Source: an uncultured Acidobacteriota bacterium
GTDB lineage: Bacteria; Acidobacteriota; UBA6911; RPQK01; JAJDTT01
Assembly (NCBI GenBank): GCA_951812665.1
Contig: CATOST010000002.1
Location: 1-64,000 of the forward strand
Direction: 5' to 3'
DNA: 64,000 bases
Below are positions 1 through 8,251 of this stretch, one piece after another. The position numbers and the translations under genes were made by a program. Every line of letters begins with the position of its first letter. Positions within the stretch are counted from its first letter, which is position 1. The notes under the pieces were generated by a model that worked only from the letters and a program-made list of their open reading frames with translations, did not search any database and was not told the DNA's origin.

Positions 1-335
1 CCATATCCGTGCTGACGCAGCCAGCGGCGCGCTCGCGGGTAGCTACGCTCAGGGCGATCGCCCAAAACGAAAAGGGCCTCGCGGCAGCCCAGTTCTTCTC
101 CCCGCCGAACGACGGTGAGAACCTGGTCCGGGGTCATGTAGGGTGAGAACTCCTCATTGGGATCCTGCCGGAAGGCACAGTAGCCGCAACGGTCGCGGCA
201 GAGGCGGGTCAGAGGAATGAAGACTTTGGGAGAAAAACTGATGGTCCGACCCTTGACTTGGTCGCGTAAGCGTGCGGCAGTGCGGCAGAGAGATTGCACG
301 GACTCAGGCGGCCGCCGTTCCCGCGTCTTGGCCAT
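1..335 (-). CDS. cofG: CofG-type radical SAM enzyme, 7,8-didemethyl-8-hydroxy-5-deazariboflavin synthase (5' part)
   Basis: This partial gene reads leftwards off the window edge; about 111 N-terminal codons are present from an ATG at 335-333. The protein carries the radical SAM cluster motif CRDRCGYC (CxxxCxxC) within a VFIPLTRLCRDRCGYCAF context, then MTPDQVL and EELGCREALFVLGDRPE, which is the typical start of CofG. CofG and CofH together make the deazaflavin chromophore Fo of coenzyme F420. In some bacteria both halves are fused as FbiC with the CofG half first, so this could be the start of an fbiC. It is divergent from the tRNA-Sec gene. Family assignment is firm; the cofG versus fbiC choice cannot be made here. 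Confidence 0.85.
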   Translation of the reverse strand, partial: MAKTRERRPPESVQSLCRTAARLRDQVKGRTISFSPKVFIPLTRLCRDRCGYCAFRQDPNEEFSPYMTPDQVLTVVRRGEELGCREALFVLGDRPERSYPRARRWLRQHGY

Positions 336-445
336 TCCAGCGTGATGGTAGCAGCCTGCGGCCGGCCGGAAAAGTACACCTCGAGCGCCGGCCCGCATTC
401 CTGATTGCGCCCGCCGGCGAGAATTTCGGGCTAAAATGTCGGCAC

Positions 446-541
446 GGAGGCACTTCTCGTCTGGTGACGGGCCTGGTCTTCAAAATCAGTCGGGCCGCGG
501 CGAGAGCCGGGGCCGGTGGGTTCGATTCCCATGTGCCTCCG
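446..541 (+). tRNA. selC: tRNA-Sec (anticodon UCA)
   Basis: The ends form an 8-bp acceptor stem, GGAGGCAC (446-453) with GTGCCTCC (533-540), the length that marks selenocysteine tRNA. The anticodon stem CTGGT/ATCAG (473-477, 485-489) closes the loop CTTCAAA with anticodon TCA at 480-482. A long variable arm follows, and the T-loop GTTCGATTCC is canonical. CC but no A is encoded after the discriminator G at 541. The gene implies SelA, SelB and SelD elsewhere in the genome. Open reading frames on the opposite strand here are antisense to the tRNA and are not genes. Confidence 0.93.
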
Positions 542-558
542 CCGGATGGCTCTGGGAT

Positions 559-720
559 AGCAGCCCGTGGCAAAAGTGGTCACGGCATTCGACCGTCCCT
601 GGATCGTGCGCGGACGGCGTTGCGATGCGGTCACATACTCCCGGTATGCTCCCGCATCGCGCCTGGTCCGGCGGGCGCAGGAACGGTCTCGGTGCTCGCG
701 AGACTTTCACCACGGACCGC
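559..720 (+). repeat. Dispersed intergenic element, family A, copy 1
   Basis: About 160 bp beginning CAGCCCGTGGCAAAAGT (561-577) and ending ACTTTCACCACGGACCGC (703-720); the two ends are imperfect inverted repeats of each other. An internal small palindrome CATACTCCCGGTATG lies midway. The same sequence recurs at 8252-8411 and 28793-28953, and in shortened form near 62841-62930. It starts just after tRNA-Sec and ends just before the pheA ribosome-binding site. No coding capacity is credible. Confidence 0.85.
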
Positions 721-755
721 CAGAGGGTGGAGGAGAGCTGAAATGGAGGTTCCGG

Positions 756-1625
756 TTGGACGCGGATCTGTACGATAAGGGAAAGGCGGCGCGAGTCGCC
801 ATTCAAGGAGAACGCGGATCGTTCAGCGAGCAGGCGGCTCTGCAGATGGTTCCCGGACCCCTGGAGTTTCTCTGCTGTCGGACCTTTGACGACGTCTTTC
901 TGCGTACGGCCCGAGGGGAATGCGGCTGTTGTGTCATTCCCATCGAGAACTCTCTGGCCGGATCGATTCACCGGAATTACGATCTTCTGGTTCGTCACGG
1001 ATTGAGAATTCGACAGGAGACCAATCTGCCCGTTGAGCACAGCCTGATCACGCTGGCCGGAGGTGCCTTCGAGAACGTGAAAACGGTCCGCTCCCATCCC
1101 GTGGCACTGGATCAGTGTGAGCTGTTCTTCAAGCGGCATCCGCACTTGGCGCGGGAAACCGGCTACGATACTTCCGGGAGCGTCAAGGAGATCGTAGAAG
1201 AACGGCTGCAGGACCATGCCGCCATCGCCAGCAAGAATGCCGCCCGATTTTATGGCGCGGAAGTTCTGATGGAACGGATCGAGGACAGCGAGGAGAACTT
1301 CACCCGTTTCTTTCTGCTCTCGATCGAATCGCCGGTATCGGAAGCCGCGGACAAGACCTCCGTCGTCTTCAGTTTCAAGAATGCCGCCGGGGCGCTCTTC
1401 AAGTGTCTGAGCGTCTTCGCACTGAGGGACATCGACCTCACCAAGATCGAGTCGCGCCCCATCCACGGCCGTCCCTGGGAGTACCTGTTCTACCTCGACT
1501 TTCTCGGGAACACTGGTGAGACGCGGGTCCGCAACGCGTTGGGCCACCTCGGTGAATTGACGGAGTTCCTGACCGTGCTGGGTTGTTACCCCAGGGATGC
1601 GACTCATGAAAAGAAGGGCATGTAG
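756..1625 (+). CDS. pheA: Prephenate dehydratase
   Basis: Converts prephenate to phenylpyruvate in phenylalanine synthesis. The 289-residue product opens with VAIQGERGSFSEQAA, carries the IPIENSLAGSIHRNYDLL segment, the TSGSVKEI region and the dehydratase motif ENFTRFFLL, and ends in an ACT domain with KTSVVFSFKN, GALFKCLSVF and the phenylalanine-site ESRPIHGRPWEYLFYLDF. There is no chorismate mutase domain, so it is the monofunctional type. The start is chosen as TTG 756 because GGAGG at 745-749 lies six bases upstream; the longer frame back to 567 runs through the repeat and is unlikely. No in-frame ATG exists near the domain start, so the start is uncertain. The ACT domain suggests feedback inhibition by phenylalanine. 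Confidence 0.88.
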   Translation: MDADLYDKGKAARVAIQGERGSFSEQAALQMVPGPLEFLCCRTFDDVFLRTARGECGCCVIPIENSLAGSIHRNYDLLVRHGLRIRQETNLPVEHSLITLAGGAFENVKTVRSHPVALDQCELFFKRHPHLARETGYDTSGSVKEIVEERLQDHAAIASKNAARFYGAEVLMERIEDSEENFTRFFLLSIESPVSEAADKTSVVFSFKNAAGALFKCLSVFALRDIDLTKIESRPIHGRPWEYLFYLDFLGNTGETRVRNALGHLGELTEFLTVLGCYPRDATHEKKGM

Positions 1626-1681
1626 CCGTGCCCGGAGCTGAGATGGGGAAAGAGAAGTGACCCGGGAGGCGGCGGAGCGAG

Positions 1682-1710
1682 TTGAATCCGGCGGCCGGAA
1701 TTGATAGCAT
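1682..1710 (+). promoter_or_regulatory. Candidate sigma70-type promoter of the rpmH operon
   Basis: TTGAAT at 1682-1687 and TAGCAT at 1705-1710 are separated by 17 bases and lie about 30 bases before rpmH. The match is moderate and the call is by inspection only. Confidence 0.35.
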
Positions 1711-1741
1711 CTGGTTCCTTTCGATACGGGCGGAGACGGAG

Positions 1742-1882
1742 ATGAAGCGAACCTTTCAACCGAATAATCGCCGTCGCAAAAAGAATCATGGGTTCCGGGC
1801 GCGCATGGCGTCGCCGGCGGGCCGGGCGATTCTGAGGCGGAGGCGAGCCAAAAAGCGGACGATGCTTTCGGTGAGCGGGTGA
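1742..1882 (+). CDS. rpmH: Ribosomal protein bL34
   Basis: A 46-residue basic protein of the 50S subunit. It starts [23 protein letters not shown] and ends [15 protein letters not shown], matching the family end to end and at its usual length. The start ATG at 1742 follows a purine-rich GGAGACGGAG. The stop codon overlaps the rnpA start (GTGA), which is the conserved rpmH-rnpA order found beside many replication origins. No dnaA lies upstream in this window; pheA occupies that position. Confidence 0.97.
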   Translation: MKRTFQPNNRRRKKNHGFRARMASPAGRAILRRRRAKKRTMLSVSG

Positions 1883-2238
1883 AACAGTTCGGTTTCTCCT
1901 GGGAAGAGCGCCTGCACAAGCGGAAAGAATATCTGGCCGTTTACCGTGAAGGGCACAGGGTCTTCACGCCCTACTTCGTCCTCTACTTCCGGGAAAACGG
2001 GCGGCAGTTCAGCCGGCTGGGGATCGCCGCGTCGCGGAAAGTGGGACGGCCGGTGGTGAGGAACCGCATCAGGCGGCGCTTGCGGGAAAGCTTCCGCATG
2101 AACAAGCAGGGAATCCGTCCCTGCTCCGATCTAGTGGTCAACGTTCGGCGTTGCGCCGCGGCGGCAACGTTCCTGGAAATTCAAGGAGAGTTTCTTCGAG
2201 TGGTTTCGCGCTGGAAGAGAAGGAAGCAGAGGTCGTGA
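1879..2238 (+). CDS. rnpA: Ribonuclease P protein component
   Basis: Protein cofactor of RNase P, which removes 5' leaders from tRNA precursors. The 119-residue product has the N-terminal [16 protein letters not shown] segment and the signature [13 protein letters not shown] (the RNR motif that contacts the RNA subunit), then SDLVVNVRR. It starts with GTG at 1879 overlapping the rpmH stop, and its stop overlaps the yidD start. The RNA subunit gene rnpB was not found in this window. Confidence 0.96.
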   Translation: MKQFGFSWEERLHKRKEYLAVYREGHRVFTPYFVLYFRENGRQFSRLGIAASRKVGRPVVRNRIRRRLRESFRMNKQGIRPCSDLVVNVRRCAAAATFLEIQGEFLRVVSRWKRRKQRS

Positions 2239-2444
2239 GACGATTCCTGACCGGCTGTCTGCGTTTGTATCAGAAGTTCGTGTCTCCTGGTTTACCCCCG
2301 TCCTGTCGATTTCACCCCTCCTGTTCGGAGTACATGCGCCAAGCGATTCAGAAAAAGGGAGTGCTCAGGGGAATCCTGCTCGGGCTCAGGCGAGTGGCCT
2401 GTTGTCACCCTTGGCATGCCGGAGGGTTCGATCCTCTTCCGTAG
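2235..2444 (+). CDS. yidD: Membrane protein insertion efficiency factor YidD
   Basis: A 69-residue protein with LYQKFVSPGLPPSCRFHPSCSEYMRQAI and CCHPWHAGGFDPLP, the conserved cysteine-rich YidD core. It is thought to help YidC-dependent membrane insertion, with its amphipathic N-terminus on the inner membrane. The GTG at 2235 overlaps the rnpA stop codon and is preferred over an upstream ATG at 2151 that would sit inside rnpA. The position between rnpA and yidC is the usual one. Confidence 0.94.
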   Translation: MRRFLTGCLRLYQKFVSPGLPPSCRFHPSCSEYMRQAIQKKGVLRGILLGLRRVACCHPWHAGGFDPLP

Positions 2445-2688
2445 CCCGCATTTCACACCAAGCCGCTATGCTTATTCTGAAAAGAGTATGTTGTTAAGCA
2501 TTTACGCGACTATTGCCAAGATCTCTCCGGGGCCGACTGTCCTGGGCGCGCCCTCGCTGAGGGCGAAAATCCTGCGCGGTCATCGCGCCCCCTGGCGAGA
2601 AATGCGGGCGGGAGATCTGGTCGCGAGAGCCGCGATTCGTGGATTGTAGTAGACGATGCTGGGTGGTCAAGGACCGGAGCAGATGGAC

Positions 2689-4374
2689 ATGGAAAAGCGC
2701 CTCCTTATGGCGATGCTTCTTTCCATGGCCGTTCTGCTGTTGATTCCCTTCCTCTACCAGTGGCTTGGGCCAACCCCGGCTCCGGTGGCCGTGGAGACCC
2801 CTGAGGAGCCGCGGGTCGAGGAAAAACGCGTCGAATCCGAGCCCTACCAGGAGCGCATTTCCCAAGCGAGTCGCGGAAGCAGCGAGCCCTTGAGCCCAAC
2901 CCGGGGGCAGGATCGCAAGATTCAGGTCGAGAACGACGATATGGTGCTGACTTGGAGCAGCACCGGCGCCCGCCTGGAGAGCGTGCGCCTCAAACGGTAC
3001 GCGGATGAGTCCGGCGAACCGGTGGAACTGTTGGTGCAGGGCCTCTCCGAGACCCTTCCCAGACCCATGCAACTACGCCTGGACGATGAAGAGTTGGACC
3101 GGGAACTGGCCACCTCGCCGTTCGAGGTCACGGGAGGGGCGGCCGGCACGGTGCAGGCGCCTGCGCAGATTGCGTTCAGTTATCGGAACCAGGGTCTCCT
3201 GGTTGAAGAGGAGATCACCATTCCTCAATCGGGTCATCTGTTGGAGGTCCGGACGCGGGTCGAGCTCGGCGGAAGACCAGCCGCTTATTCGGTCCTGCTG
3301 GGGCCGGGCATCGGACGGGCGGACCCGGAGGGAGGCACTTCTACGGATTTTTGGTGGCCCGGCGTTGCCTACTACGCGGCGGGCTCGATGGAAAAGTACG
3401 ATGCTTCGGATCTGGCCGAGGGAGCCCACCGGATCGAGATGTCTGCTCGCTGGGTGGCGGTCGACAGCAAGTATTTTGCCAGCGTCGTGATCGCGCCCGA
3501 CGAGATCCGCGCGGCGCGTCTGTCGGCGGTCGCGGGGCCGGGTGGAGCTGGCGGCGAGTCGGACGAGGCGCCGCTGGTGCTGGGAGAAGCCGAGTTCAGG
3601 GGCACGGCCCGGTACAGCTTGTTTCTGGGGCCCAAGGATCAAGAGGAGCTGGCTCTTGCCGACCCCTTTTTGAGCGACATCGTCGACTACGGCTGGTTCG
3701 ATCTTCTGGTGAGGCCCCTGCTCTATTGCCTGAAGCTGACCTATGCCTATGTGGGCAATTACGGCGTCTCCATCATCATTCTCACCTTCCTCATCAATCT
3801 GGCTCTTTTCCCCCTGCGCTACAAGCAGATCGCGTCCATGAAGAAGATGTCCGAGCTTCAACCCAAGATCCGCTCCATCCAGGATCGCTACAAGAGGATG
3901 AAACGGACCGACCCCAGACGCCAGCAGATGAACCCCGAAATGATGGGGCTGTACAAGCAGCACGGTGTGAATCCTCTGGGCGGGTGTCTGCCGCTGGTGA
4001 TCCAGATGCCCTTCCTTTTCGCCTTTTACCGCATGCTGGATTCCTCCATCGAATTGCGCGCCGCGCCGTTCATGGGCTGGATACAGGATCTCTCGAGGCA
4101 TGACCCGTACTACATCACTCCCATCGTCATGGGAGCGAGCATGGTGGTCCAACAGAAGATGACGCCTGCTGCCGGGGACCCGATGCAGAGGCGCATGATG
4201 ATGCTGTTGCCGGTGGTCTTCACGTTCTTCTTCTTGAACCTTTCCAGCGGCTTGGTAGTCTACTTTCTGTTCAGCAACCTCTTTGCTATGATGTTTCAGG
4301 TCTTGATGCAGAGATGGAAGCCTGAGTTGGCCCCCAAGCGTAAGTCCCCCCCCAAGAAAACCAGGAAGAAATGA
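2689..4374 (+). CDS. yidC: Membrane protein insertase YidC
   Basis: Inner-membrane insertase that acts with or without SecYEG. The protein has one N-terminal transmembrane helix (LLMAMLLSMAVLLLIPFLY), a long periplasmic domain typical of Gram-negative YidC up to about residue 340, and then the Oxa1 core with several helices (YGVSIIILTFLINLALFPL; FFFLNLSSGLVVYFLFSNLF) and a basic tail KPELAPKRKSPPKKTRKK that may touch the ribosome. In-frame ATGs exist at 2656, 2683 and 2689; 2689 (MEKRLL) gives the usual family start with GGAG nine bases upstream. It is preceded by a gap of about 240 bases and overlaps the next gene by four bases. Confidence 0.95.
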   Translation: MEKRLLMAMLLSMAVLLLIPFLYQWLGPTPAPVAVETPEEPRVEEKRVESEPYQERISQASRGSSEPLSPTRGQDRKIQVENDDMVLTWSSTGARLESVRLKRYADESGEPVELLVQGLSETLPRPMQLRLDDEELDRELATSPFEVTGGAAGTVQAPAQIAFSYRNQGLLVEEEITIPQSGHLLEVRTRVELGGRPAAYSVLLGPGIGRADPEGGTSTDFWWPGVAYYAAGSMEKYDASDLAEGAHRIEMSARWVAVDSKYFASVVIAPDEIRAARLSAVAGPGGAGGESDEAPLVLGEAEFRGTARYSLFLGPKDQEELALADPFLSDIVDYGWFDLLVRPLLYCLKLTYAYVGNYGVSIIILTFLINLALFPLRYKQIASMKKMSELQPKIRSIQDRYKRMKRTDPRRQQMNPEMMGLYKQHGVNPLGGCLPLVIQMPFLFAFYRMLDSSIELRAAPFMGWIQDLSRHDPYYITPIVMGASMVVQQKMTPAAGDPMQRRMMMLLPVVFTFFFLNLSSGLVVYFLFSNLFAMMFQVLMQRWKPELAPKRKSPPKKTRKK

Positions 4375-4949
4375 TGGAGTCCCGGCCCTGGAGACCTCCG
4401 CGCGGAGGCCAGTCTGGGCGTCACCGGGAGCGCTGGCGCCAGCCTCGGGCGCGGCGCGGCGCGGCGCGTCCGTGGAAGACTCAGCCAAAGATCGACAATG
4501 GCGAGATCCTGGCCAGCTCGGAGATGTTTCTGAACAACTTGTTGGAGAGGATGGGCTTGGACCTCTCCTTCGAATCAAGTCTCGATGGCGACCTGATCAG
4601 TTTTCGCCTCAGCGGACACGACAGTGAGGTGGTCCTGGCCAACAATGCCCGTTTCCTCTACGCGGTGAATCACCTTCTGAACCAGATCTACTACCGTAAA
4701 TCTCTGACAGGCTGTAACTTTTGGGTCGATTGCAATGGTTACCGCACGGATCGGGACGGGGAGTTGAGGCTGCTTGCGGGAAAGGGCGCAGAGCAGGTGC
4801 GGCTCACCGGCCGAGAGTTCGTGTTCCAGTCTCTGCCGTCGGCCGAGCGGAGAATCATTCATTTGAGCTTGGCCGACGAGCCCGGAGTTCGGACTGAAAG
4901 TGAAGGCACGGGAGCCAATCGGCGCGTCATCATCCACGCAACCCCCTGA
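4371..4949 (+). CDS. jag: Jag/KhpB-type RNA-binding protein with KH and R3H domains
   Basis: A 192-residue protein. After a disordered, arginine-rich N-terminus of about 45 residues there is a KH-like domain (ILASSEMFLNNLLERMGL through ANNARFLYAVNHLLNQ) and a C-terminal R3H domain (LPSAERRIIHLSLADEPGVRTESEG, ending RRVIIHA). The order yidC-jag-mnmE is that of spoIIIJ-jag-mnmE in many bacteria. The Jag-N domain found in Firmicute homologues is replaced by the basic leader. The start ATG overlaps the yidC stop (ATGA). Likely role: RNA binding linked to envelope growth control. Confidence 0.88.
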   Translation: MMESRPWRPPRGGQSGRHRERWRQPRARRGAARPWKTQPKIDNGEILASSEMFLNNLLERMGLDLSFESSLDGDLISFRLSGHDSEVVLANNARFLYAVNHLLNQIYYRKSLTGCNFWVDCNGYRTDRDGELRLLAGKGAEQVRLTGREFVFQSLPSAERRIIHLSLADEPGVRTESEGTGANRRVIIHATP

Positions 4950-6327
4950 CGCCACAGACCCCTACAGTGAAAACATCGTTGCGGCCGCCACGCCCGCGGG
5001 GCGCGGGGCCGTCAAGGTGATTCGCGTCAGCGGTCCGTCCAGCCGGAATCTGGTCGGCCGGCGGCTTCCCCCCTCTCGCCGCCGACCTTGGAAACCTCGA
5101 CATTCGTCCTTGACGGATTTTCTGGACCGAGACGGGAATCGGATCGACCAGGTGCTGGTGACGTTTTACGCCGCACCGGCCTCCTACACCGGGGAGGACG
5201 TCGTGGAGATTTCCTGCCATGGAAGCCCTGCGATAGAGGCGCAGATCGTGGATGGCCTGCTTGCCGAAGGCGCCCGTCTGGCTGAACCGGGAGAGTTTAC
5301 GCTGCGAGCGTTTCTCAACGGGAAGATGGATCTGGCCCAGGCAGAGGCGGTCCGCGATCTGATCCGGAGCCAGACCGCGCATCAGGCGCGCATCGCCCGG
5401 GACCAGTTGGACGGCAAGTTGTCTCGGGTACTCCGGTCGGTGAAGGAGCGCCTGGTGCGGGTCATCTCCCACATGGAAACGGGATTGGAATTCGTCGAAG
5501 ATCCCGTGGAACCCGACAGCCGGGACAAGTTGCTACGGGACTTGCGGCGGATCGCCGGCCGCATCGGCGAGCTGGAGGAATCCTTTCGCGTCGGACGGGT
5601 TCTCAGGGACGGATTCGTGGCCACCATCGCCGGCAGGCCAAATTCTGGTAAGTCCAGTATTTTCAATGCGTTATGTAGAAACGAAAGGGCTATCGTCAGC
5701 TCTGTCGCCGGAACTACCAGGGACGCCATCGACCAGACCGTGGACCTGGAGGGCATCCCGATGCAGTTGGTGGATACGGCTGGAATCCGAAAAGCGCGAA
5801 GCCCGGTGGAGCGGCTGGGTGTCCGAAAATCATTGGACTACGTCGGAGCGTCGGACTTGACCCTGTTCGTGGTCGATCGCAGCCGGGACTTCTCCACGGA
5901 GGACGCCAGAATCTGGACGGAGCTCAAGGACACACTCTATCTACTGGTGGTGAACAAGATTGACCTGGAGGCCGCAGTTCGAATTCCTTCCGAATTGGAG
6001 TCCGGCGCTCGAAGCAGGTCCGACGTCTCGGCTTTGACGGGTCAGGGGTTGGACACCCTCAGGGGGGCTATCCGGGAGGCTGTCGCTCCTGACAGCGACT
6101 GGGAGCGGGAACGCGTCGTGGTCACCGAGGTTCGGCACCAGGAGTGTCTGCAACGTGCCCGGCAGAGGCTCGGTGCGGGGATGGATGCCTACCGGGACGG
6201 TCTGAGCGAAGAATTTCCGCTGTACCATCTGCGGGGTGCCTTGGCCGAACTGGGCGGGGTGACCGGCGAGACGACCGTGGAAGACCTGCTGGGCCAGATT
6301 TTCAGCTCTTTCTGCATCGGGAAATAG
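4900..6327 (+). CDS. mnmE: tRNA uridine-5-carboxymethylaminomethyl modification GTPase MnmE
   Basis: Works with MnmG to modify U34 of certain tRNAs. The 475-residue protein has the N-terminal folate-binding domain (IVAAATPAGRGAVKVIRVSG, FTLRAFLNGKMDLAQAEAV), an inserted G domain at about residue 243 with GRPNSGKSS, AGTTRD, DTAG and NKID, and the C-terminal FCIGK cysteine motif. The GTG start at 4900 lies about 50 bases inside jag; no closer in-frame start was seen, so the start is moderately certain. The partner mnmG lies on the other strand at 9002-10906. Confidence 0.95.
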   Translation: MKAREPIGASSSTQPPDATDPYSENIVAAATPAGRGAVKVIRVSGPSSRNLVGRRLPPSRRRPWKPRHSSLTDFLDRDGNRIDQVLVTFYAAPASYTGEDVVEISCHGSPAIEAQIVDGLLAEGARLAEPGEFTLRAFLNGKMDLAQAEAVRDLIRSQTAHQARIARDQLDGKLSRVLRSVKERLVRVISHMETGLEFVEDPVEPDSRDKLLRDLRRIAGRIGELEESFRVGRVLRDGFVATIAGRPNSGKSSIFNALCRNERAIVSSVAGTTRDAIDQTVDLEGIPMQLVDTAGIRKARSPVERLGVRKSLDYVGASDLTLFVVDRSRDFSTEDARIWTELKDTLYLLVVNKIDLEAAVRIPSELESGARSRSDVSALTGQGLDTLRGAIREAVAPDSDWERERVVVTEVRHQECLQRARQRLGAGMDAYRDGLSEEFPLYHLRGALAELGGVTGETTVEDLLGQIFSSFCIGK

Positions 6328-6410
6328 CGGGAGAACAGGGGCGCCGAAGCGACATCGGGGTCCCCGTTGCGGGTGCCCGCTGTCGTCCCTCACTGTTCTC
6401 GGCCCGGGGA

Positions 6411-6433
6411 GGGCGACCACACAAGGGTCGCCC
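6411..6433. terminator. Hairpin between convergent mnmE and parB
   Basis: GGGCGACC (6411-6418) and GGTCGCCC (6426-6433) form a perfect 8-bp stem with a seven-base loop, touching the parB stop codon at 6434-6436. There is no T-tract, so it may be a bidirectional stop signal or simply a small palindromic repeat. Confidence 0.45.
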
Positions 6434-7258
6434 CTACTTCATCAGGTTCTCGTACAGGCGGTCCAGTTCCTCACTGGAATTGAAGTGGAATACGATCTGG
6501 CCCTTCGAGCCCCGGGTGCGGATCTGGACTCTGGTCTTCCAGAGGCGCTCCAGCCGCTGCTGCGCCGCCTTGACGTTGGGGTCAAGGGAAGCGGCGCGCG
6601 AGGGGGGATCGCGGCGCAGCGCCTGAACGCGCCGCTCAACCTGCCGGACCGAGAGATCCTCCGACACAATTTGGCGGGCCAACTTCAATTGCTGTGCTTG
6701 AGTCAGGGGAATAAGGGCCCGGGCGTGCCCCATGCTGATCTTGCCGTCCAGAAGGGATTCCTGCACAGCTTTGGGAAGACGCAGCAGGCGAAGAGTGTTG
6801 GCGACGGCCGCCCGGCTGCGGCCGACGCGTTGAGACACTTGTTCCTGGGTGAGTCGAAAATCCTGGATCAGGATATGGTACGCGTGCGCTTCCTCGATCG
6901 GGCTCAATTCGTCGCGCTGGATATTCTCGACAACGGCGACTTCCACCATTTTTTCGTCGGAAAGGTCCTGGACGACGGCAGGAATCCGGGTAAGACCGGC
7001 CTGTTGAGCCGCCTTCCAGCGGCGTTCGCCGGCGACAATCTCGTAGCCCTCGGGCCGGGACCGGACCACGATGGGTTGGAGAACGCCGTTTTCGGTGATC
7101 GAGTCGGCGAGCTCCTGCAGTCTGGCGCTGTCCATGCGGATTCTGGGCTGAAAAGGATTCGGCCGAATCCGGTCCAGTTCGACTTGAAGGAAAAAGGAGG
7201 CGCTTTCGGGCCTGGGCAGCAGAGCGGCCAAGCCCCGTCCGAGAACTCTTCGCTTCAT
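6434..7258 (-). CDS. parB: Chromosome partitioning protein ParB
   Basis: Centromere-binding CTPase that loads at parS and spreads. The 274-residue protein has the N-terminal domain (LDRIRPNPFQPRI, ADSITENGVLQPIVVR, VAGERRWKAAQQAG), the box RDELSPIEEAHAY, a helix-turn-helix (LTQEQVSQRVGRSRAAVANTLRLLRLP) and a C-terminal dimerisation region. Its start overlaps the parA stop by four bases (ATGA). A perfect parS site lies upstream of parA. Confidence 0.96.
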   Translation of the reverse strand: MKRRVLGRGLAALLPRPESASFFLQVELDRIRPNPFQPRIRMDSARLQELADSITENGVLQPIVVRSRPEGYEIVAGERRWKAAQQAGLTRIPAVVQDLSDEKMVEVAVVENIQRDELSPIEEAHAYHILIQDFRLTQEQVSQRVGRSRAAVANTLRLLRLPKAVQESLLDGKISMGHARALIPLTQAQQLKLARQIVSEDLSVRQVERRVQALRRDPPSRAASLDPNVKAAQQRLERLWKTRVQIRTRGSKGQIVFHFNSSEELDRLYENLMK

Positions 7259-8061
7259 CCGTTCACCTCTCGGGACGTCGAGTCCTGATCCAGGCCCGGC
7301 TGGCGCCGGCCAACCATTTCCCGGGCGAGACTCCGGTAGCTGTTGGCTCCTTTACAGCGGGCGTCATAGAGCAGGATGGGTTGCCCAAAGCTGGCGCATT
7401 CGGCCAGCCGGACGTTGCGGGGAATAAAGGTGTCGAAGACCTGGGATCCGAGGTGAGAGCAGACGTCAGCCCGGATCTGGGAGGAGAGAATGAGGCGCTC
7501 GTCGTACATGGTGAGGAGAACTCCTTCCAGCTCCAGACCGGGGTTGTACCCTTCCCGGATGCGGCGAATAGTCTCCAAGAGGTCCGACAACCCTTCCAGG
7601 GCAAAGTATTCTGCCTGGATGGGAATCAGGACCGAGTCGGCAGCCACCAAGCCGTTGAGAGTGAGAATGCCCAGCGACGGCGGGCAGTCGATCAGGATGA
7701 AGTCGTAACTGTCGCGAATGCGGTTCAGAGCTCGGGCGACAAGCCCTTCGCGGTCCGGCGCGTCGAGCAGCTCCACTGTGGCGCCGACGAGTGCGCGATT
7801 GGCAGGGAGGAGGTGCAGGTTCTGCATCTCGGTCTGCCTCAGGGCTGAGAGCGGATCCGCGGCGCGCGCCAGGATGTCATAGATGAAGAGAGCGTCTTCG
7901 TTCTTGTCGATTCCCAGTCCAGACGTGGCGTTTCCTTGGGGGTCCAGGTCAACCAGGAGGACGCGCCAAGCGGCGGAAGCCAGCGAGGCTGCCAAGTTGA
8001 TAGCGGTCGTGGTCTTGCCGACGCCACCCTTCTGGTTGGCAATGGCGATGGTTCTCGTCAT
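7255..8061 (-). CDS. parA: Chromosome partitioning ATPase ParA (Soj)
   Basis: Walker-type ATPase that positions ParB-parS complexes on the nucleoid. The 268-residue protein begins MTRTIAIANQKGGVGKTTTA with the deviant Walker A, and shows LLVDLDPQGNATSGLG and LIDCPPSLGILTLNGL. Its length fits chromosomal ParA of the Soj group, without the N-terminal helix-turn-helix of plasmid types. It forms an operon with parB behind a non-coding stretch that holds parS. Confidence 0.97.
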   Translation of the reverse strand: MTRTIAIANQKGGVGKTTTAINLAASLASAAWRVLLVDLDPQGNATSGLGIDKNEDALFIYDILARAADPLSALRQTEMQNLHLLPANRALVGATVELLDAPDREGLVARALNRIRDSYDFILIDCPPSLGILTLNGLVAADSVLIPIQAEYFALEGLSDLLETIRRIREGYNPGLELEGVLLTMYDERLILSSQIRADVCSHLGSQVFDTFIPRNVRLAECASFGQPILLYDARCKGANSYRSLAREMVGRRQPGLDQDSTSREVNG

Positions 8062-8209
8062 TTCGCGATTCCGGGTGCCGGCATATTAACAGCAGGCGGT
8101 GAAAGATCCGGAGAACGCGCCACCCGGGCATCCCGTTTCGACGGAAAGGGGGCGCGCCGATCAATAATCGGACCAGCGGCCTGGCTCGCTCGCTGAACCG
8201 GGTTAGATT

Positions 8210-8225
8210 TGTTTCACGTGAAACA
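8210..8225. promoter_or_regulatory. parS centromere site
   Basis: TGTTTCACGTGAAACA, a perfect 16-bp palindrome identical to the consensus parS recognised by chromosomal ParB proteins. It lies about 150 bases upstream of the parA start. Only this one copy was noticed in the window. It supports closeness to the replication origin. Confidence 0.95.
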
Positions 8226-8251
8226 TTCGAGCCTATTTCGGCGAGTCTTAC

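Noticed and set aside
304-573. Open frame on the minus strand encoding GGGTWESNPPAPALAAARLILKT
   Set aside because: It is antisense to the tRNA-Sec gene; such peptides are a known artefact of tRNA genes.
567-755. N-terminal extension of PheA back to an ATG at 567
   Set aside because: It translates the family A element; the same kind of peptide (LVRRAQ-RSRCSRDFHHG) appears wherever the element occurs, so it is not part of the enzyme.
2416-2649. 77-codon frame between yidD and yidC
   Set aside because: No recognisable protein features, overlaps the yidD end, and has no convincing ribosome-binding site.
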